Shown piece by piece: positions 21,232-26,034 of a DNA stretch of 26,034 bases. Both the position numbers and the translations under genes were made by a program. The stretch is from Priapulus caudatus (lineage: Eukaryota > Priapulida > Priapulimorpha > Priapulimorphida > Priapulidae). How positions within the stretch are numbered: position 1 is the stretch's first letter; each line of letters starts with the position of its first letter. The stretch lies in the NCBI RefSeq assembly GCF_000485595.1, contig NW_014577289.1, positions 655,838-681,871 on the forward strand, given 5' to 3'. The notes beneath the pieces were generated by a model. That model saw nothing but the letters and a program-made list of their open reading frames with translations. It searched no databases and had not been told where the DNA came from.

Positions 21232-21232
21232 G
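21035..21232. repeat. (GATA)n/(GCTA) microsatellite
   Basis: GATA units are interrupted by AAATATATAGATATA and by AGCTAGCT words, preceded by a short (TA)n. It is opposite in orientation to the (TATC)n at 10.5 kb. Confidence 0.95.
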
Positions 21233-21280
21233 TATTGATATATATAGAAGTAAAAACACAAACACCCATGTAGATATGAA

Positions 21281-21286
21281 AATAAA
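21281..21286 (+). terminator. candidate poly(A) signal AATAAA
   Basis: It lies about 417 bases after the short-form stop, within AT-rich sequence. The match is to the motif only. Confidence 0.35.
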
Positions 21287-22650
21287 TGTGTAATATATAA
21301 TATATAATGTAAAAATGTATAATGTATAATACTATATATATATAGCATGTTTCATTATGTTTTTATTCTAATATTATATTTTTATTGATATAGTTGTGTA
21401 AATTAGGAATATAGAAATACCGTGCTTTATATTTTAAGACAGTACATCTATTCGTCAGCTTGCGACGTCATACTAATCATACTAATCATAGACGAATCAT
21501 ATGTTTCACAATCCTCACACATACATATCGTAGTAAGGTATTTCTGGTGATGTTCTGTAGGTAATTGCATCATGAAGCCTACATTGCGTTGGACAAGGTG
21601 GATAGTTTACAGATGATGCTCCTTACATTGTGGCTTGATCACCATCAACCCCCGATTACAAAGTGATGTATGCTCTCCTAGAGAAATGTATAGTCAGCAT
21701 TGACACGTCATGCATGTGTCTGCTGTCCTTGCTAAGCCATGGTCCATAGTCCTGTGTTGATGTCACTTGTTTCTGTGGTGCTTCGTATGTGGACCAATGG
21801 AAAAAGAAGAAAAGTCAGATGTGAACAGGTGCTTTACGTGTTATTTTTGCGGTGCATGCAGGGATGTCCAATCACGTGCGTAAACTGTTGATTGCTGCAA
21901 TTAGTTCCTCGTCTTCATGAATTTTGGCAAGAATTCCTCTCTCTCTCTCTCTGTATAGTCGACTCGTGAGTGGCGTATATTGCAGAGAGCTGGCGTCTCT
22001 GCAATGTGAATGTATAATCTACAGCTTCCTCCATGCTCCACTCTCGTGGAAGGTGGTGCAACTTGCGATCTTGATACTTACAGAGTTATCTTTTGATTCC
22101 TGGTATTTTGCTGATTGAGAGGTTGCCTGCAAGCTATTCTTCATAGATATCTGCTCACCAGACCGGCCCTCAGAGCTGTATTACCCTGCTGGTGCTTGTG
22201 TGCTTGTAGAATTGAAGTCGAGTGAGGAATTATCTCTTATTAATGGGGTTATTTATTGAAATTTTCTGATAAATATTCGTTTATACTTTGGATTTAGCAA
22301 GGCATGTGAAGTGATTTATTCTTGCTATTGGTCTATTACATGAACAGGTAACTATAGCATATCTTTGGGACTACTATTCAATTGAGGAATTTGTAAACTG
22401 AATAAGCAGACACTTTTAAAAAGCAAGACGGAGCATTTGCAGAACTTCAGCTTATATGGAATATGGTCATTAACTTGTAATACGGTGATCTATATTTTGT
22501 TAATGAGAAGCCGATTTTTAGGTTTCATCTCCCATACTGACACCTTGTTCGAATAATTGTGCTGGGTTGATGTGGCGATTACACGTGAACGTAGCTAAGC
22601 AATGGTGATGTGTACAGTTTATCCATTTGCTGCTGTTTTTTGTTAACTAG

Positions 22651-22741
22651 GAACGGTGACGCGGCTACAATCCACGGTGGCGACCAAAACCACCTGGAAA
22701 CCAATTATAATTATGTAAATTGGTTGTCTTATGACTATTAG
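22651..22741 (+). CDS. CDC42SE: candidate alternative last exon of CDC42SE
   Basis: The acceptor ctgttttttgttaactag ends at 22650. If the preceding exon is spliced at gtaaat (20861), its trailing AG plus this exon's first G makes Arg. The frame then continues NGDAATIHGGDQNHLETNYN YVNWLSYDY to TAG at 22739-22741. That adds 29 residues for a 110-residue isoform. I know of no family counterpart for the tail, so the call rests on splice sites and phase. Confidence 0.45.
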
Positions 22742-23430
22742 GTTTTATACCTAAAGCTGCATTCATAAATGCATCACACTAAAAAAAACTGCCACTAACT
22801 GACTGCCTTACGCTTTGTGTGTTCAATTACAAGTTTTCGCTTTGTATTTTGGTACCTTGAGCAAAATTATGCAAATTTTTTATAACTTGGTGGTTTTCTT
22901 GAGGTTGGTTTTATTATGAATGCAGGTTTAAGTAGGTCCGTTTTATTTGTATTATTTATTAATTGTGGTTTTGATGTTGAGCGTACAAGAAACGAGAGTG
23001 TGGTGAGTGACTGTGCTGAGAATGGGAGGATTTTGTGATTGCATTAATGGTGCCGCTGCATTTAGATCAAGCCGTGACATATAGTATTTCAGTACTTGAC
23101 GCGTGTGAGCTGCTAGCATCGCATGGTCTACTATCGACAAAAGCCCAGAATGCTCGTTCAGAAACCTAAATTTGAAAATAGAAATTTTGATTATAACTAA
23201 TGAAAAAAATAAATCTGTGTTCAAATTAATTAGTTCTTTGAAGATTGAAAAGGAACACATAGTCTGATTGGTCACAGAAGCACTTTAGATTTAGATTCTT
23301 AAGTTTTGGATGAGCCTTATGGACTTTTGTAATCATCAGGTCACGCTGACGTGTGCACAAAGAACCTACGTCATTATCGTTATTCAACAGTCCTATACGA
23401 AGGAGGATACTCGCAGAAAGCGCCCGTCCC
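22742..23430. other. anonymous AT-rich DNA
   Basis: A 107-residue minus-strand frame at 22952-23275 is present, but its composition is that of AT-rich noise and it matches nothing I recognise. Confidence 0.55.
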
Positions 23431-23433
23431 ACT

Positions 23434-23585
23434 TATTTATTATTATTATTATTATTGAGTTCTTATTTGCAATTGCGTGTAGGGGAGTGTGGGTGGGGTA
23501 GGGAGAGTGGGTAGGGTATGGACAAGGAGGAGGGGTAGAAGTGAAGACGAGACAATGAATGGAAAGGAAGGGGGGGGGGACAGAG
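23434..23585 (+). repeat. (ATT)n followed by a G-rich tract
   Basis: (ATT)n at about 23434-23456 is followed by clustered G runs (ggggagtgtgggtggggtag and onward) at 23482-23580, ending in a (G)9-10 run. The spacing of G3-G4 runs would allow a G-quadruplex on the + strand. Confidence 0.75.
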
Positions 23586-24295
23586 AGAAGTAACAGTTGA
23601 GAGAGTACGAGTCATAGACATCTTGTTATATTTTCCTAACGCTATAGTTCCGATAAACAGAAGTAACAGAGGATTATTTACACAAAATATGCTTCATATA
23701 ATATTAAAAACGCATCACAATTCATAATCATGGACATGGTTAATAGGTTCACACACAGGTTCCGTTTTCCACGCGCGCAATCTCTCACACAAAGAGAGCA
23801 GCACGAAAGTTGACGTCATAATATCGTGGTGTTACCCACAGACTACCGGATACATCCGTTCGTATCCGTCAGTCTGTGGTGTTACGAATCAGCAACGAAC
23901 ATGTCGAACATACTCACTCTTTGTGAAACAACCAGACAAAATTTAGAAGCGCGCCTACACTCCGCACGGGAAACAAATTGTGTGCATAGCTGTATGACTG
24001 TAATCACTACTTTGTAAGTAATCAATATTATACGAGAAATCAACGCGACAAAATACTTAATTTGACGAATGACGAAACACCACAATGGGGAAGATATTTA
24101 GACGTTTGGCGGAACTCAGAAAATTACAGAAATCACACCACCGATATTCAAATATATTAAACAAGATAGTGGAACGCACGCAAATAGTGGCAAGAGATTT
24201 TGATTGCGTATATCGGGCGTGTAGTATGTATATGCATGCCTAGCCTCGCAAGGCTGGTTGCCCAAGCACCAATGAACGACTGCACCTCGAATGAT
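23586..24295. other. anonymous DNA with a perfect TGACGTCA and a hairpin
   Basis: TGACGTCA is at 23811-23818. No exon is recognised. Confidence 0.55.
23836..23879. repeat. strong hairpin, 16 paired bases in an 18-position stem, 8-nt loop
   Basis: CCACAGACT..CGGATAC pairs with GTATCCG..AGTCTGTGG around loop ATCCGTTC, with one 2-by-2 internal mismatch. GTGGTGTTAC occurs as a direct repeat on both sides. It is too short for a typical pre-miRNA. Confidence 0.7.
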
Positions 24296-24589
24296 ATCTG
24301 CTACATGACGCCAGAAACGTCACGTATGCAACATAGCATCTTTAACATGACGTTGATTCCAAATCCGTCTGTTACAAAGCTGTTAGTAATGTGGCGTCTA
24401 AATCGTTACGTACGCAAAATGACGTCAGTAATATGGCGTCTACACCATGGCGCACGCACGATGACGTCTGTAACATGGTTTCCACGTCGTGATATATGTA
24501 TAGTGACGTCGTAACATGCCGTCTACATCATGGCATATGTGACAGGGACGCCAACATCACGGCATATACAACATGGAAAAGCCGAAGAC
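24296..24589. repeat. 42-bp minisatellite, about 7 diverged units
   Basis: GACGTC or its variants recur at 24421, 24463, 24505 and 24547, exactly 42 bp apart. Earlier units at about 24296, 24337 and 24379 align at the same period. The unit core is taayatggcgtctac followed by catgg and a tgacgtc word. A period of 14 codons keeps one frame open in places, but there is no evidence of a protein. Confidence 0.85.
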
Positions 24590-25224
24590 ACATGGAAAAT
24601 ATAGCATTCGAAGCGAATATATGTCTAATTATATGTTATCATTCGATATATATATATTTCATCAGCCGCTGTCACATTATATATCTATCTGATAGAAGTA
24701 ATACTTAGCCAAACCCACCACCTTATGTGTAAACTGTGCTCCTAACATCAAAAATGGCACGATGGAATATCACAACTAGGGTAAATCAAACCATCAAGCA
24801 GGAAATTGCTCACTGTGCGTAGAGAACAGAGAAGCTGGAAATGTTAGCCAATATCAGATACCTCTCAATTCACACACACTAATCCAATCGTACTCGAATG
24901 GTAACCAACCATTTATAACTCATTATGCATACCAGTTACATATACAAGTCGTTCTCTAAAGGAAACTTGTGAATACAGAGTGCGATCACTGTATGCATGA
25001 TGGTGAAATAACAAACATAGGTTCAGACATAGGTAACCATTAACACACGCGATAACCACCCAGCTGAGAAATTATCCGAATATACAAAACCGATTATGCG
25101 ATACATACTTACACATTTGTGAGAATAAACATGAATATATTACAATTTAGAGCAGAGCACGCTACATCTTCTTATTACATAATATCCACTGGTCATTAAA
25201 CTACACCAGTAGCTATTCGTCATA
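24590..25224. other. anonymous DNA up to the first N
   Basis: No exon or element is recognised. A short (TA)n lies near 24645-24657. Confidence 0.6.
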
Positions 25225-25229
25225 NGCGC

Positions 25230-25273
<44 letters not shown>

Positions 25274-25538
25274 GCGTTGTGCGTGTGTGTTGGGGGGGGG
25301 GTTATAGTTATCGACTAGTTTAGTAAACGTAATTATAATTATAAACGGGTTAAACAGCAATAAATAATTGTAAAATATGAAGCATAACCATCAACGGTGG
25401 TACCGCAGTAACAATGTCAATCACGCCTAAGCCAGATTGAAACATTCGAATTTTAGATGAAAAGTCGACCAACTCGTTCAACTCACCAGCTTTTCATTTA
25501 AAAGTTGATAGAGTCAACTTTAGATTGATTCATTATTN

Positions 25539-25571
<33 letters not shown>

Positions 25572-25843
25572 GAGTGTCGAGTGTGTGTGTGTTTGGGGGG
25601 GGGGGGGTTATAGTTATCGACTAGTTTAGTAAACGTAATTATAATTATAAACGGGTTGAACAGCAATAAATAATTGTAAAATGTGAAGCATAACCATCAA
25701 CGGTGGTACCGCAGTAACAATGTCTATCACGCCTAAGCCAGATTGAAACATTCGAATTTTAGATGAAAAGTCGACCAACTCGTTCAACTCACCAGCTTTT
25801 CATTTAAAAGTTGATAGAGTCAACTTTGGATTGATTCATTATT
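25225..25843. repeat. tandem 236-bp duplication, each copy led by N and (GT)n
   Basis: Single N bases at 25225 and 25538 each precede a (GT)n array and a G run. Then comes the same 236-bp sequence (25302-25537 and 25608-25843), differing by about 4 substitutions and no indel. The second copy continues into unique sequence at 25844. Confidence 0.93.
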
Positions 25844-25931
25844 GCTGATCCCTACGTACTGAGCACCGCCATCGACGCGTATGAGTAGGTCTTCTATGGG
25901 AGTAAGCGTAGGTACTATCTTCGTGCTGCAG

Positions 25932-26034
25932 GTATTGGAGTAGCTCTCATGAGCATATCGGCCTTCGCTATCGTTAATGACTACTTCGACAAGCGCTCAT
26001 CGATAACCACGGGAATTCTCGTGGCCGGATCGGG
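25932..26034 (+). CDS. partial exon of a monocarboxylate transporter-like protein (SLC16, MFS)
   Basis: The acceptor ctatcttcgtgctgcag ends at 25931 in phase 1, splitting a Gly codon. The exon reads (G)IGVALMSISAFAIVNDYF then DKRSSITTGILVAGSG, running off the window. This matches transmembrane segment 4 and the following loop of SLC16 proteins, whose pattern is G(I/L)G..L......(I/V)..YF.KR..(L/I)..G(I/L)..AGS. These are 12-helix plasma-membrane carriers, several moving lactate, pyruvate or related monocarboxylates with protons; the substrate here cannot be told. The frame is also open back to 25889 without splicing. No upstream exon with the N-terminal DGG.GW motif is visible in the window. 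Confidence 0.82.

Larger units (their letters stand above)
20865..22650 (+). other. 3' UTR of the short form and/or intron 3
   Basis: It contains the (GATA)n array and an AATAAA at 21281-21286 that could end the short transcript. The rest has no visible exon; a short (CT)n run lies at about 21938-21951. It ends in tgctgctgttttttgttaactag, a good acceptor. Confidence 0.55.

Noticed and set aside
22952-23275. 107-residue minus-strand frame
   Set aside because: AT-rich composition, no recognised motif, no splice or promoter context; could not be supported as a gene.
24200-24708. 104- and 70-residue + frames
   Set aside because: They are kept open by the 42-bp (14-codon) tandem repeat rather than by coding constraint.

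Overview
The window reads as nuclear DNA of a bilaterian invertebrate, probably marine. It has split genes with GT/AG introns, long microsatellites, nested non-autonomous DNA transposons, and animal protein families (a CDC42 small effector and an SLC16-type transporter). I cannot name the species. There is no operon, CRISPR array, rRNA or convincing tRNA.

Layout. 1-2180: simple repeats and anonymous DNA. 2181-3829: a block of nested transposable elements, truncated on its right. 3951-8790 (+): the 3' end of a spliced gene with four phase-compatible exons, encoding a Ser/Pro/Tyr-rich, probably disordered protein I do not recognise; its introns carry (CA)n, (AAT)n and a degenerate minisatellite. 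8791-11790: 3' flank, anonymous DNA and a very long (TATC)n tract. 11798-17924: a stack of elements. It holds a foldback element; a foldback family that has inserted into its own relative with an 8-bp target duplication; a second, indel-rich copy of the 2181-3829 block; and a long-TIR element containing a hAT-like element that itself contains two smaller MITEs. 18225-22741 (+): a CDC42 small effector (SPEC/CDC42SE) gene assembled here from three short coding exons, plus a candidate alternative last exon. 22742-25850: AT-rich DNA, a G-rich tract, a 42-bp minisatellite carrying TGACGTCA sites, and two single-N junctions flanking a 236-bp duplication. 25932-26034 (+): the start of an exon of a monocarboxylate-transporter-like (SLC16, MFS) gene running off the window.

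The three genes lie on the same strand but look functionally unrelated: a putative structural or scaffold protein, a Rho-GTPase effector and a transporter. The most interesting biology is the CDC42SE gene, whose short-form stop codon lies inside a good splice donor and can be bypassed in phase to a 29-residue tail. Next come the multi-level transposon nesting and the indel-only divergence between its two copies, which probably reflects unpolished long-read sequence between about 10.7 and 15.3 kb.

No complete transposase, viral gene or toxin gene was recognised.
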